Below, in pieces: positions 53,752 to 62,844 of a DNA stretch of 64,000 bases. Location: contig NZ_LT635545.1 of assembly GCF_900120125.1 (NCBI RefSeq), positions 397,895 to 461,894 on the forward strand, in the 5' to 3' direction. Source of the DNA: Gemella massiliensis. Lineage in GTDB: Bacteria > Bacillota > Bacilli > Staphylococcales > Gemellaceae. Position 1 is the first letter of the stretch, and each line of letters begins with the position of its first letter. A model generated the notes under the pieces. It was given only the letters and a program-made list of their open reading frames with translations, did no database searches and was not told the origin of the DNA. A program made the position numbers and the translations under genes.

Positions 53752-53802
53752 AAAACAGCGATGTGAATTATGAGATTATCTCAAAATACATCGCTGTTTT
53801 TT
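53752..53802 (-). terminator. terminator of the sialic acid transporter operon
   Basis: AAAACAGCGATGT and ACATCGCTGTTTT arms; on the minus strand followed by TATTAATGG, on the plus by TTTATATTT. Confidence 0.8.
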
Positions 53803-53836
53803 ATATTTAATTATTTTTATTTACACGTCTATTAAA

Positions 53837-55390
53837 TTAATTTTCTTTTATATATTTTTCATTTTTTGTATGGATAGTTAAACCTACTATATTTTTCTTA
53901 TCAAATTTGAATATTAAACTAAAAATATAACCGAAGGCTAATGAACTTAAGAATGAAAAACCTGAGAATATAAATGGACTTTGTTTAGCGTATAGTGTGT
54001 AATCTTGGATATACCAGCAAACTATTCCTGCCGCAAATAATCCGACCAACGCACCTACACCGTTAGCACGTTTTGTGAAGATTCCTAACGCAAATGTCCC
54101 CGCTAGCGGCACTCCTAATAACCCTGTATATTTCAAGAATAAATCCCAAGTTTCTTTTTGGTTTGTATTAACAAAGTACAACGCCGCTAATGTTCCGAAA
54201 ATACCGGCTAAGATAATAATTATACGAGCGATTAAAACGTCTGTTTTTGCATCTTTGCTGCAACCGAAGAAACGTTGTTTAATATCAACCGTGATACAAG
54301 CGGAAATAGAATTTAAGCTGGAAGCAATTGTTGATTGTGCCGCCGCTAAAATTGCCGCAATAACCAAGCCTGCCACTCCTGCCGGAAGAGCTGTCAGTAT
54401 GAAGTAAGGAACTAACGCTGTTGTATTCGCAGTTTTTCCAACAACTTCAGCATTCATAAAGTTCGGTAATTTTGTTACAGCATGAGCCCCTTTGTAAAAA
54501 CTGTACAATACGGTTCCCATTCCGTAAAATATCGGAATTGAAATAAATGCAAGTAAGCCATTTGTCCAAATAGATTTATTAGTTTCTTTTACCGATTCTG
54601 TTGTGCTGTAACGTTGAACAACGTCTTGAGAAGCTGTGTACTGTTGTAAATTGTTGAATATTGATCCTATAAATATAATAGGAATAGTTGATGCTGTAAA
54701 TGACCAGCTAAATTTTTCTGAAGTAACAATCTTCCCGTTGGCAACAGCGTCGTTTGCAACATGAGAAAAACCGCCAACTTGATATATCCCAATAACAATA
54801 ACTAAAATAGCACCTCCCAACAGAATAATACCTTGAATAACGTCCGTCCAAATAACTCCTTCCACTCCACCTAAAAATGAATAAATTACACAAAGAAGTC
54901 CAATTACCGCACACACTAAATAAGGACTGATAGTAGACACTGATGTAATAGCTACCGTCGGTAAATAAATAACTATTGCAACTCTTCCTATATGAAACAG
55001 TGAGAATAAGACACTTCCTATTACTCTCATACTAGGATTAAAACGTGCTTCTAAGTATTCATAAGCTGTTGTAACATTTAACTTTCTAAAAAACGGAACA
55101 TAGTAATGAATTAGAATGGGAATAATTGCTATAATCGCAAAATTTCCGGCTGCATATGTCCAATCTCCATTAAATGCTTTTTCCGGTGTCGCCATAAACG
55201 TAATGGCTGATAATGTCGTCGCATAAATCGAAAAACCTACCGCCCACGAGGGAATACTTCCACCTGCTTTAAAAAATTCATCCGTGCTGGAACCTGCTTT
55301 TTTAGTGAAATACACTCCAACACCCAGCATTGCCAGTAAATATACCACCAGCATAATACCATTAAGAGTACCAAAACCGACTTTTTCCAT
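53837..55390 (-). CDS. sodium:solute symporter, probable sialic acid transporter
   Basis: 517 residues with about 13 membrane helices, SSS family (LAMLGVGVYFTKKAGSSTDEFFKAGGSIPSWAVGFSIYATTLSAITFMATPEKAF; helix 5-8 region SFLGGVEGVIWTDVIQGIILLGG). The Na+-site pattern and the position 25 bp after nanA in one operon point to N-acetylneuraminate uptake (SiaT/NanT of SSS type). The specificity is inferred from the operon. It is the only sugar importer in the nan island. Intact. Confidence 0.88.
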   Translation of the reverse strand: MEKVGFGTLNGIMLVVYLLAMLGVGVYFTKKAGSSTDEFFKAGGSIPSWAVGFSIYATTLSAITFMATPEKAFNGDWTYAAGNFAIIAIIPILIHYYVPFFRKLNVTTAYEYLEARFNPSMRVIGSVLFSLFHIGRVAIVIYLPTVAITSVSTISPYLVCAVIGLLCVIYSFLGGVEGVIWTDVIQGIILLGGAILVIVIGIYQVGGFSHVANDAVANGKIVTSEKFSWSFTASTIPIIFIGSIFNNLQQYTASQDVVQRYSTTESVKETNKSIWTNGLLAFISIPIFYGMGTVLYSFYKGAHAVTKLPNFMNAEVVGKTANTTALVPYFILTALPAGVAGLVIAAILAAAQSTIASSLNSISACITVDIKQRFFGCSKDAKTDVLIARIIIILAGIFGTLAALYFVNTNQKETWDLFLKYTGLLGVPLAGTFALGIFTKRANGVGALVGLFAAGIVCWYIQDYTLYAKQSPFIFSGFSFLSSLAFGYIFSLIFKFDKKNIVGLTIHTKNEKYIKEN

Positions 55391-55415
55391 AGATTAATTC
55401 CTCCACTTTTTTAAA

Positions 55416-56294
55416 TTATAAGTTATAGTCTTTTACCAACTGTTCTACTTCTTTAAGTTTTTCAGAGGCAAATACTTTCATCGGTTGTTTACAGTAACCG
55501 GCATCAATACCTTTTACTTTTAAAATTTCTTTTAATGTTTGATAAAGCCCAAGTTCTAAAACTTTTTCAATCACATCATTAGCTTGATGTTGAAGTTCAT
55601 AAGCTTCGGCAACTTTTCCGGCTTTCGCCAAATCGAAAATTTTTCTACTGGTTTTACCGTTTACATTATACGTAGAACCGATAGCTCCATCAACACCTGA
55701 CACTACAGCTTGTACCAACATTTCATCAAATCCTGACCAAATTAATTTATTAGGAAATCTTCTTCTAAAACGTTCTAATTGATAAAAGTCCGCCGCTGTA
55801 TATTTAACACCGATTACTTTTTCATTATCCAAAAGTTCAGCAAATTGGTCTAAGCTGATTTTTACCCCTGTCAATGTTGGGATATAATATAAAATCATTG
55901 TATTTTCCGTTGCATTGATAATAGTTTCGTAATAATGTTTTACTTCGGCAAATGATAACGGATAGTAAAACGGTGTTACCGCCGATAGCGAATCGTATCC
56001 CAAGTCGGTTGCATATTTTGCAAGTTCTACCGCTTCGTTTAAGTCAAGAGAACCGACCTGAGCGATTAATTTTACTCTGCTTCCGACAACTTCTTTTACA
56101 AATTTAAAAATTTGTTTTTTCTGCGTTGTATTTAATAAGAAATTTTCGCCACTACTTCCATTAACATATAAACCATCTACCTTTGATACTTCGATATTGT
56201 ACTCAATAACTTGTCTTAAACCGTCTTCTTTAATGTTTCCATTTTCATCAAACGGGATTAATACTGCTGAGTATATACCTTTTAAATCTTTCAT
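55416..56294 (-). CDS. nanA: N-acetylneuraminate lyase
   Basis: 292 residues, class I TIM-barrel aldolase splitting sialic acid into N-acetylmannosamine and pyruvate. Seen: GSSGEN ([12 protein letters not shown]), Tyr in [11 protein letters not shown] and the Schiff-base Lys in [23 protein letters not shown] lies 6 bases before ATG. First gene of an operon with the symporter, transcribed from a strong promoter (TTGACA-18-TATAAT) covered by an operator-like motif. Normal length (~290-305). Confidence 0.95.
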   Translation of the reverse strand: MKDLKGIYSAVLIPFDENGNIKEDGLRQVIEYNIEVSKVDGLYVNGSSGENFLLNTTQKKQIFKFVKEVVGSRVKLIAQVGSLDLNEAVELAKYATDLGYDSLSAVTPFYYPLSFAEVKHYYETIINATENTMILYYIPTLTGVKISLDQFAELLDNEKVIGVKYTAADFYQLERFRRRFPNKLIWSGFDEMLVQAVVSGVDGAIGSTYNVNGKTSRKIFDLAKAGKVAEAYELQHQANDVIEKVLELGLYQTLKEILKVKGIDAGYCKQPMKVFASEKLKEVEQLVKDYNL

Positions 56295-56322
56295 TTTAGA
56301 TTCTCCTTGTTTTAAATTTTAT

Positions 56323-56338
56323 TTAACACATTAAATTT
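56323..56338. promoter_or_regulatory. nan operator 1 (nanA)
   Basis: TTAACACATTAAATTT lies just past the predicted nanA transcription start. The identical 16-mer occurs in front of the GntR gene at 60100-60115, with variants at 56491 and 58900. Confidence 0.65.
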
Positions 56339-56350
56339 TAATACATTTAT

Positions 56351-56380
56351 ATTATAAAACGCTTACTTTTGTTTTGTCAA
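56351..56380 (-). promoter_or_regulatory. nanA promoter
   Basis: TTGACA (56380-56375), 18-bp spacer, TATAAT (56356-56351) on the minus strand. The operator motif follows at +8 to +23, a roadblock position. Confidence 0.75.
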
Positions 56381-56445
56381 GAACTATTTTTAAAAAATAA
56401 GATGTTTAACGCTATTTACAGCAAATTTTATTTTAATATTAACAC

Positions 56446-56475
56446 TTTACAAACGTTCTAACTCTATTGTAAAAT
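56446..56475 (+). promoter_or_regulatory. nanM promoter
   Basis: TTTACA (56446-56451), 18-bp spacer, TAAAAT (56470-56475). An operator-like motif follows at 56491. Confidence 0.55.
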
Positions 56476-56490
56476 TAAAGTGCAAGTTAT

Positions 56491-56506
56491 TTAACACGTT
56501 GATTGA
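56491..56506. promoter_or_regulatory. nan operator 2 (nanM)
   Basis: TTAACACGTTGATTGA, related to TTAACACATTAAATTT (11-12 of 16), at the same distance downstream of the -10 as at nanA. Confidence 0.5.
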
Positions 56507-56541
56507 AATACAAAAATAAAATTTATTTAGGAGATATTCGT

Positions 56542-57576
56542 ATGAACAAAAAATTATTTTGGAAAAACATCGGAAAAGTTCCGGCTCAAAAAAATCAACA
56601 AGAAAATATCGGAACTGCCGGTTTAATAAAAGGAACGATTAACGATTATTTAATAATAGGCGGTGGTGCTAACTTCCCCAACGGAACTCCTGTCGAAAAT
56701 GGCACCAAGGTTATTTATTCCGACATTTATCTTTATAAAGAAATTGACGATAATTTAAAACTGATTGAACAAACTAATTTTTCTTTTAAAACCGCCTATG
56801 GAGCAACGGCGCAAACTAAAAACGCTCTTTACTACATAGGAGCAGAAAATGAAACTTCATCAAAAATTATTAAAATTTCTGTACAAAATGAAAAGTTGTT
56901 TTTTGAAGAGTTATATGCTCTACCATTTTCGGTAGAAAATATTATCGCTGAAGTTTTGGGTGATTATTTATATTTTGGTGTCGGTTCTATTAATGGTACC
57001 AACAGTAATGAGCTTTATCGCTACAGTTTAAAAGACGGCGGTTTTGAAGTTATTTCAAACTTTCCGGGGTTATCACGTTCACAAGCTATATCTTATGCCG
57101 CAGGAAATTTACTTATTATTTACGGCGGTGGTGCGGACGTTACTTATAACGACGGCTTTAGTTTCGATACCAAAACTCTTACTTGGAATAATCTTTCTCC
57201 TGTTGTTATCAACGATGAAGAATTATCTCTACTCGGTGCTGATCGAACACTTCTTAACGAAAATGAACTTCTTATTATCGGCGGTTTTAATAAAGACGTT
57301 TGGAAAGAAGCTACTTATAATCTCAACACTTTAACAGGTGATGAGCGTGCTGAGTACAGAACAAAATACTTCACCATGCCGATAGAAGATTATCATTGGA
57401 ATAAAAAAGAATTAGTTTATAATTTTGTTGAAGATAAATGGTACAAATTAAGGGAAATAAATTTTTACGCACCCTGTGGACATGCCCTTCTTTCAACAAA
57501 AAAATATATTTATTCGATTATGGGCGAGATAAAACCTGCTGTCCGCTCACCATTTATTCAACAATGTAAAAAATAA
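56542..57576 (+). CDS. nanM: N-acetylneuraminate epimerase/mutarotase-like kelch protein
   Basis: 344 residues from ATG 56542, with AGGAG about 9 bases upstream; the longer frame starts at a TTG without a site. Kelch-type beta-propeller repeats (GGGANFPNGTPVENG..., ALYYIGAENE, GYDLYFGVGSINGTNSNELYRY, LIIYGGGADVTYNDGF, LLIIGGFNKDVWKEA). The family converts alpha- to beta-sialic acid, speeding its use; NanM enzymes are usually exported, but this one has no signal peptide, so it would act inside. Diverges from nanA. Intact. Confidence 0.87.
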   Translation: MNKKLFWKNIGKVPAQKNQQENIGTAGLIKGTINDYLIIGGGANFPNGTPVENGTKVIYSDIYLYKEIDDNLKLIEQTNFSFKTAYGATAQTKNALYYIGAENETSSKIIKISVQNEKLFFEELYALPFSVENIIAEVLGDYLYFGVGSINGTNSNELYRYSLKDGGFEVISNFPGLSRSQAISYAAGNLLIIYGGGADVTYNDGFSFDTKTLTWNNLSPVVINDEELSLLGADRTLLNENELLIIGGFNKDVWKEATYNLNTLTGDERAEYRTKYFTMPIEDYHWNKKELVYNFVEDKWYKLREINFYAPCGHALLSTKKYIYSIMGEIKPAVRSPFIQQCKK

Positions 57577-57601
57577 TTTTTAATTCACACCTATAATTTA
57601 C

Positions 57602-57692
57602 ACAAAAACACAGGAACATATAGACTATCTCCTAAAGCCGGACAAAAGAACTCTAACTTTAGAAAATAAGTTTATGTTATCCTGTGTTTTTA
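57602..57692. terminator. bidirectional terminator between nanM and manA
   Basis: AAAACACAGGAACATA and TATGTTATCCTGTGTTTT arms enclose a ~55-base loop, with T-runs on both sides between convergent genes. Confidence 0.7.
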
Positions 57693-57734
57693 TTTTAATT
57701 AATTTTTTATTTTTTAAACTTTATGAACTCAATT

Positions 57735-58688
57735 TTACTGCACCCTATCATAACTACCGATTAAAAACATTTCCCCGATAAGTTCATAATTACGACAAGC
57801 TGTCGTTAGTATAAAACTGTCACCTTTTTTTAACGAAAAAGTTTGTCCATCAATTTTTATCACACCGGCTCCATTTAAGACTGTAAAAAGATTACCTGTT
57901 TTATTTTTTTCAAGCGTAGCACTACCGTCTAATTCTATTTTATAAACACCGAAATAACGCTCTTGTGCTAAGTTTGTAATTACTGCATCATCTTTTACAG
58001 TTTTTGTATAATCAGATACTATCTTTTTGAACGGTACTGTCGTTGTTTGTTTTGTTTTTTCGATATGAAGTTCACGCTTATTGCCGTTTTTGTCTACTCT
58101 GTCATAATCGTAAACCCGGTAAGTTGTATCTGAATTTTGCTGTACTTCATAAATTAAAATCCCTCCGCCTATTGCATGTAGCGTTCCTGCCGGTATATAG
58201 AAGAAATCACCTTTTTTAACATTTTCCTTTATAAACAATTTATCCCATTCTTTATTATCAATTTTCTTATTAAATTCTTCGTGATTTTTCGCTGTATGAC
58301 CATATATTAACTGAGAGTTTTTTTCTGCATCAAGAACATACCAACACTCTGTTTTTCCTAATTCACCATTTTCGTACTTTTTAGCGTAGTTATCATCCGG
58401 ATGAACTTGAACCGATAATTCATCACTTGCATCCAATATTTTTATAAGCAACGGAAATTTTTCATACTGTTTTTGAGTAAAAAGTTTATAATCTTCTTTA
58501 TACGCTTCTTTTAAAGTTTTACCGCTATATTTCCCGTTTATTATAAGCGAACTGCCGTTATCATGTGCCGCAATCACCCATGCTTCACCGATTTTACCGG
58601 CAGGTAGGTCATAGCCGAACTGCTCTAAGTTTCTCCCGCCCCAAAGTCGCTCACAAAGAACAGGTTTTAAAAATAATATTTTATCCAT
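57735..58688 (-). CDS. manA: mannose-6-phosphate isomerase, class I
   Basis: 317 residues from ATG 58688, with AAGGAGG 7 bases upstream; the longer frame upstream has no site. A type I phosphomannose isomerase with Zn-binding residues: QVHPDD, TECWYVLD and HAIGGGILIYEVQQNSDTTYRVYDYDR. It interconverts mannose-6-P and fructose-6-P. In the nan island it may feed mannose from host glycans into glycolysis. Convergent with nanM, divergent from nanK. Intact. Confidence 0.93.
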   Translation of the reverse strand: MDKILFLKPVLCERLWGGRNLEQFGYDLPAGKIGEAWVIAAHDNGSSLIINGKYSGKTLKEAYKEDYKLFTQKQYEKFPLLIKILDASDELSVQVHPDDNYAKKYENGELGKTECWYVLDAEKNSQLIYGHTAKNHEEFNKKIDNKEWDKLFIKENVKKGDFFYIPAGTLHAIGGGILIYEVQQNSDTTYRVYDYDRVDKNGNKRELHIEKTKQTTTVPFKKIVSDYTKTVKDDAVITNLAQERYFGVYKIELDGSATLEKNKTGNLFTVLNGAGVIKIDGQTFSLKKGDSFILTTACRNYELIGEMFLIGSYDRVQ

Positions 58689-58771
58689 GCCAACCTCCTT
58701 AATATATCTATTTGGGTTAATTTTGGAATTTTTAGTATTGTAATGTGTAAAAATTCGTAGAAGTAAGATAT

Positions 58772-58826
58772 GCAAGGCTACTCTAATCTTTTACTTACTT
58801 TGTTCGTAAAGATTAGCAAGTAGCTA
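58772..58826. repeat. hairpin in the manA-nanK divergent region
   Basis: CTAATCTTT pairs with AAAGATTAG and the outer GCTACT with AGTAGC. No T-run follows, so it is not a terminator. It could be a regulator site or a structured leader of manA. Confidence 0.55.
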
Positions 58827-58899
58827 CCGCTTTAAAATTTATCATAGCACAGTATAAAAAAAATTCAAAGAGAAAATAAGGTTTTTGGAAATATTTATT

Positions 58900-58915
58900 T
58901 TAAAACGTTAAATTT
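58900..58915. promoter_or_regulatory. nan operator 3 (nanK)
   Basis: TTAAAACGTTAAATTT differs from TTAACACATTAAATTT in two of 16 positions and lies 48 bp before nanK. Confidence 0.5.
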
Positions 58916-58962
58916 TATGTTAAGATATTTGTTGTATAAAATATTAAAAGGCAGGTAAAATT

Positions 58963-59826
58963 ATGCTATTAGGAATCGACATTGGCGGAACAAGTATTAA
59001 ATTCGCCGTTTTTAATAACAACTACGAAATTATTCACTATGAAACATGTAAAACACCGGATAATACTACGGTGAAAATTACCGATGAAATGTATCGTGTT
59101 GCCGGTATTATTCGTGAAAAGTATAACTTTAATGCAGTCGGTATTTCTTCGGCAGGAGTTATTGATAATATAGCTATGAAAGTTATCAGTGCCGCTCCGA
59201 CAATTAAAAATTATATCGGCACTAATTTCAGACGTGAATTTGGTGATAAATTAGGTGTTGACATTTACGTTGATAACGATGTTAACTGCGCCTTACTCGG
59301 TGAACAGTGGCTCGGTTGCGCTAAAGGGCTTGACGAAGTTTTCTGTATGGCTCTCGGAACGGGCATCGGCGGTGCTTATTATCTTGATAGACTTCCTACA
59401 GGTTCGCAGTTTAGTGTCGGAGAAATCGGTCAATCTGTCTACGATTTTGATACTGAAACTACTTATGAACAACGTGCTTCAACGATTGCCCTTGATAAAA
59501 AAATCAAAACTGAAATCCATGATACTCTTGATGTTATTGAATTTTTTGAACTTTGTAAACAAGAAGATGCCAATGCTTTAAAAGTTCTTGATGAGTGGTT
59601 ATTTGAACTTGCTCGTGGTATAGTAAATCTCTTCGTAATATTAGATCCTAAATATTTAATCATCGGCGGTGCTATTTCCGCTCAGAAAGATTACTTATTA
59701 AATAAAATCGAAGAAAAAGTACGTGAACTTAATCCTATAAAAATCGATAAAACAAAATTTTTAACAGCCGCTTTAGGTAATGATGCCGCTCTTTACGGAG
59801 CGATCAGTCCTTTTGTTAAAAAATAA
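58963..59826 (+). CDS. nanK: ROK-family N-acetylmannosamine kinase
   Basis: 287 residues. The ROK ATP-binding start is LLGIDIGGTSIKFAVF; the catalytic region (VDNDVNCALLGEQWLG) and GTGIGGAYYLD follow. It phosphorylates ManNAc to ManNAc-6-P for NanE. The usual ROK zinc motif (CxCGxxGCxE) is absent; the corresponding segment reads GEIGQSVYDFDTETTYEQRAST. This is also the case in some Gram-positive NanK. The function call rests on context. AAGGCAGG site before ATG. Monocistronic, with a terminator from the dispersed repeat downstream. Confidence 0.85.
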   Translation: MLLGIDIGGTSIKFAVFNNNYEIIHYETCKTPDNTTVKITDEMYRVAGIIREKYNFNAVGISSAGVIDNIAMKVISAAPTIKNYIGTNFRREFGDKLGVDIYVDNDVNCALLGEQWLGCAKGLDEVFCMALGTGIGGAYYLDRLPTGSQFSVGEIGQSVYDFDTETTYEQRASTIALDKKIKTEIHDTLDVIEFFELCKQEDANALKVLDEWLFELARGIVNLFVILDPKYLIIGGAISAQKDYLLNKIEEKVRELNPIKIDKTKFLTAALGNDAALYGAISPFVKK

Positions 59827-59937
59827 TATTCCTACCTGTACCGATCAAAAAGTTAAAAATTTTTATAGAATTTACTTATTTAACAGTTAGATAATGTACT
59901 TTAAAAAACTTTACAAAATCTAACGAATTATGCGAAA

Positions 59938-59993
59938 GCGACTTAATAAAATCAATTTCTAACAAAATTACGATTTTTAAGTTGCTCTTTTTT
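59938..59993 (+). terminator. nanK terminator formed by the dispersed ~50-bp repeat, copy 4
   Basis: GCGACTTA...TAAGTTGC arms (59938-59985), then CTTTTTTT. Its core AAAATCAATTTCTAACAAAA matches the copies at 9317, 11593, 27160 and 61629. The rest of 59827-60061 has no gene. Confidence 0.75.
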
Positions 59994-60061
59994 TATATAT
60001 TATCTTCCTCCATTGTTAATTAAAAATATTCGTCTATTTTACTAATATTTCAAATTTTATC

Positions 60062-60090
60062 TTTACAAATTATCACTATGGTGATACAAT
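60062..60090 (+). promoter_or_regulatory. promoter of the GntR-type gene
   Basis: TTTACA (60062-60067), 17-bp spacer, TACAAT (60085-60090). The spacer contains TATCAC...GTGATA, a short palindrome (60071-60086). Confidence 0.65.
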
Positions 60091-60099
60091 CAAAATAAG

Positions 60100-60115
60100 T
60101 TAACACATTAAATTT
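60100..60115. promoter_or_regulatory. nan operator 4 (GntR gene)
   Basis: TTAACACATTAAATTT, identical to the nanA site and in the same position after the -10. Suggests autoregulation. Confidence 0.65.
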
Positions 60116-60136
60116 AATATAGCTATGGAGAACAAA

Positions 60137-60841
60137 ATGAAAAAATATGAAAAAATTATTAATGATATTATTCTAAAAATAAAAACCGGTATTTTTAAAG
60201 AGGGGGAGCAACTTTACACCGAAAGAGAAATTAAAGAAATTTACAATGTCAGTTCTACTACCGCCGTCCGTGTCCTAAACGAGCTGGAGGTTACAGGGTA
60301 TATATTTAGAGTCCAAGGTAAAGGGAGTTTCGTAAATAAAACACTTGTTAACAAACGTGTTTATTTGACAGAAACCAATAATTTCAACAAAATATTTAAA
60401 GAAGCCGTTGTTGAACGTTCTGAAGTTATTGATGTTCAATTGGTTCAAGATAAAGAACTTTGTTCAAAATTACAACTTAAAAATCAAAAGTTACTAAAGG
60501 TAACCCGTATTAAATATATCGGTACTACTCCTTGGGCTTATCAAACCAATTACATTCCGATAAAATATTTACCCAATATTAATATAACCGATATTGATAA
60601 CTTTAGAGAATTAGCAACAATGATTCGTAAGGAGTATCGCATTGATATTCATCAGGAGAAATCTAAAAAAACTATGAAAGTTATTACCGATGTTCCTGAT
60701 GAGATCTCTAAATATATAGCTCCTAGCGGTGAACCTTGTTTCGAATTTAACAGATATACTTATTTTTCTGACGGAAAAATTTTTGAATATGTAAAAATAT
60801 ATATTAACTACAAATATTATAGCATTACTATAAAAGATTAA
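60137..60841 (+). CDS. GntR/HutC-family regulator of the nan island
   Basis: 234 residues from ATG 60137, with GGAG 6 bases upstream; an ATG 12 bp earlier overlaps that site. The N-terminal winged helix has the GntR pattern ([60 protein letters not shown]). The C-terminal UTRA ligand domain ([29 protein letters not shown] ... [27 protein letters not shown]) binds sugar phosphates in relatives such as NagR. Probably the repressor acting at the TTAACACATTAAATTT sites, released by an amino-sugar phosphate. Operon with nanE. Confidence 0.85.
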   Translation: MKKYEKIINDIILKIKTGIFKEGEQLYTEREIKEIYNVSSTTAVRVLNELEVTGYIFRVQGKGSFVNKTLVNKRVYLTETNNFNKIFKEAVVERSEVIDVQLVQDKELCSKLQLKNQKLLKVTRIKYIGTTPWAYQTNYIPIKYLPNINITDIDNFRELATMIRKEYRIDIHQEKSKKTMKVITDVPDEISKYIAPSGEPCFEFNRYTYFSDGKIFEYVKIYINYKYYSITIKD

Positions 60842-60864
60842 AAGTCTTAAGAATGGAGTTTTGT

Positions 60865-61563
60865 ATGACTAAAAAAGAAGAACTGTTAAAAAAAATAAAA
60901 AATGGCATTATCGTTTCATGTCAGGCACTGCCCGGAGAACCGCTTTTTGTCGAAAAAGGTGGAATTATGCAGCTAATGGCACTTGCCGCAAAACAAGCGG
61001 GCGCTGTAGGTATCCGTGCCCAAGGCGTTCAAGATATTACGCAAATTAAAAAAATGGTTGATTTACCTATAATCGGTATTATTAAAAAAAGTTATGACGG
61101 TATGGAACAATTTATCACAGCTACTATGAAAGAAGTTGATGATCTTGTCAAAACCGGGTGCGAAATTATCGCTCTTGATTGTACTTTAAGACCTAGGTTT
61201 GACGGAACTACCGTTAATGATTTTGTCGCTGAAATAAAAGAAAAATATCCGGATATTATTTTAATGGCAGATATCGCTACTTTAGAAGATGGCATTAATG
61301 CTGAAAAATTAGGTGTTGATTTTGTCGGAACAACACTGAGCGGTTATACCGAAAATACAAAAAACCGTCCCGACAAAGTTGATTTAGAGTTAATTAAAAA
61401 TCTTTCAAATACTATTTCCATTCCGGTTATTGCGGAGGGACGAATTCATTATCCACATCATGCAAAAGAAGCACTCGAAGCAGGAGCTTTTTGCGTAGTT
61501 GTCGGCGGAGCGATTACCCGCCCAAAAGAAATTACCCAACGTTTTATTAATGCCGTTAAATAA
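60865..61563 (+). CDS. nanE: N-acetylmannosamine-6-phosphate 2-epimerase
   Basis: 232 residues from ATG 60865 (GGAG 8 bases upstream). TIM barrel of the NanE family, with [53 protein letters not shown] and [34 protein letters not shown]. It converts ManNAc-6-P to GlcNAc-6-P, which enters amino-sugar metabolism. It begins 24 bp after the regulator gene. Intact. nagA/nagB, needed next, are not in the window. Confidence 0.95.
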   Translation: MTKKEELLKKIKNGIIVSCQALPGEPLFVEKGGIMQLMALAAKQAGAVGIRAQGVQDITQIKKMVDLPIIGIIKKSYDGMEQFITATMKEVDDLVKTGCEIIALDCTLRPRFDGTTVNDFVAEIKEKYPDIILMADIATLEDGINAEKLGVDFVGTTLSGYTENTKNRPDKVDLELIKNLSNTISIPVIAEGRIHYPHHAKEALEAGAFCVVVGGAITRPKEITQRFINAVK

Positions 61564-61628
61564 AGAAAATTCTCTATTTATTTAAAATTTTCTTGCCTTT
61601 GCATAAAATTATTTATAAAAATTAAAAC

Positions 61629-61682
61629 GGGAGTAACTCAATAATCGTAATTTTTTAAATAAGATTTTATCAAAATACTCCC
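61629..61682 (+). repeat. dispersed ~50-bp repeat, copy 5, after nanE
   Basis: GGGAGTA / TACTCCC arms around an AT-rich core (AATAATCGTAATTTTTTAAA); similar in length and pattern to the copies at 9317 and 59938. Possibly a terminator. Confidence 0.5.
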
Positions 61683-61687
61683 ACAAG

Positions 61688-61728
61688 ATTTACCGGTGTT
61701 CAAAAGACTTATTTGAACACCGGTAAAT
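61688..61728. terminator. perfect 17-bp-arm hairpin after nanE
   Basis: ATTTACCGGTGTTCAAA and TTTGAACACCGGTAAAT enclose a 7-base loop. Strong and symmetric, between convergent genes, but without a long T-run. Terminator or mRNA-end stabiliser. Confidence 0.65.
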
Positions 61729-61831
61729 TAATGTTATAGACGTTTTTATACAAAATGTCAGACAGTTTTTTAAATTTAGAACCTTTTTATATAGTTTAAT
61801 TTTCGTCTATAAAAATGAAAATATTTACTAT

Positions 61832-62350
61832 CTATTTAACAAACATATATTTTGCTCCTTTTAGCTTAATTGTTTCAATAAGACGGTAGGCATTGCTTTT
61901 AGATATCTTTAAATTTTTTGCTGTTTCTTTAACGTTTAATGTTTTTAAGTAAGCCAAGAAAAACTTCTTTTCTTTAGGGGACAATACTTCAAGAAAACCG
62001 TTATAAAACTCAAATTTAACCATATCCATATTTGGTGAAATAAACAGCTTAGAATTTTCCACAAAATCAAAAGCAACCTCTTTTTTACGATTACGGCGAC
62101 GAATTTCATCAATAATTTTCCTTTTTATCGCAACATAAGCAAAACGCTCAAAATCTTGTTTTTCTATCTTCCCTTCTTCTAAAATTAAAAAACTTACAAG
62201 TAATCCTTCCAAACCGAAAGTGTAAAATTCATCCCTGACCCCCGCCGGAATATTAAGTTTCCTTAAAGCTATGTTAATGAGTGAACTATGTTCTTCTACA
62301 ACCTCCAAAAACCTAGATTCTTGTTCATCAGATAACGCATAATTTTTCAT
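61832..62350 (-). CDS. sigma-70-family-like factor (SigH/ComX-like)
   Basis: 172 residues. Region-2-like (residues ~30-100: VRDEFYTFGLEGLLVSFLILEEG...FERFAYVAIKRKIIDEIRRRNRKKE) and region-4-like helix-turn-helix (LSPKEKKFFLAYLKTLNVKETAKNLKISKSNAYRLIETIKLKG) are both recognisable. The size and composition match small alternative sigma factors that drive competence or stress genes in cocci. Region 2 is weakly conserved, so assignment is tentative. It follows the other sigma-like gene by 69 bp on the same strand. Confidence 0.7.
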   Translation of the reverse strand: MKNYALSDEQESRFLEVVEEHSSLINIALRKLNIPAGVRDEFYTFGLEGLLVSFLILEEGKIEKQDFERFAYVAIKRKIIDEIRRRNRKKEVAFDFVENSKLFISPNMDMVKFEFYNGFLEVLSPKEKKFFLAYLKTLNVKETAKNLKISKSNAYRLIETIKLKGAKYMFVK

Positions 62351-62418
62351 ATACTTATCCTCCCTTATAAAAATAAAATATTGAAGTTATCCCTTCATAA
62401 CTAAACCTTAAAAATCCT

Positions 62419-62844
62419 TTACTCTGTAACAAAAATTTTGTAATTTTTTAGAAATACTTTTAATTTTTGTAATATTTTATCACGTCTTCTTTTAATATCC
62501 ATCGCATTCGTTTTTTCTTTTTTAGCTACCGCTCTTAGTGAATACTCTGCAAAAAACAAATAATAAATCAAACGTCGTTCATTTCCGGTAAGTTTTAACA
62601 AAGCATGACGAAGTGCTTGGAGAATTATTTTTCTTTCAAGGTTATCGTAGGGGGACGGAGTAGTTGCCTTTAACAACTCAATCCCGTTTTGATTTTCGCT
62701 ATCAAAACTTTCCATATTAATCAATCCATGGCGGATATTTTCTTTGAACAAATAATACTCCCTATTTAAAATTTTTTTTAATGCTTTATAAACATCATCT
62801 TCAACAATTACTTTTTCTTTATTAACATAGATATATTTTGTCAT
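62419..62844 (-). CDS. small sigma-like regulator, ICE type
   Basis: 141 residues from ATG 62844 (GGAGAGG 8 bases upstream); an in-frame upstream extension lacks a site. Begins MTKYIYVNKEKVIVEDDVYKAL, then a helical middle, and ends in a region-4-like helix-turn-helix (LERKIILQALRHALLKLTGNERRLIYYLFFAEYSLRAVAKKEKTNAMDIKRRRDKILQKLKVFL). I recognise the pattern from sigma-like proteins of ICEs and prophages. No region 2 is seen, so it may act with core polymerase only as a DNA-binding accessory. Its other neighbour is the ISL3 relic and the LPXTG gene. Confidence 0.65.
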   Translation of the reverse strand: MTKYIYVNKEKVIVEDDVYKALKKILNREYYLFKENIRHGLINMESFDSENQNGIELLKATTPSPYDNLERKIILQALRHALLKLTGNERRLIYYLFFAEYSLRAVAKKEKTNAMDIKRRRDKILQKLKVFLKNYKIFVTE

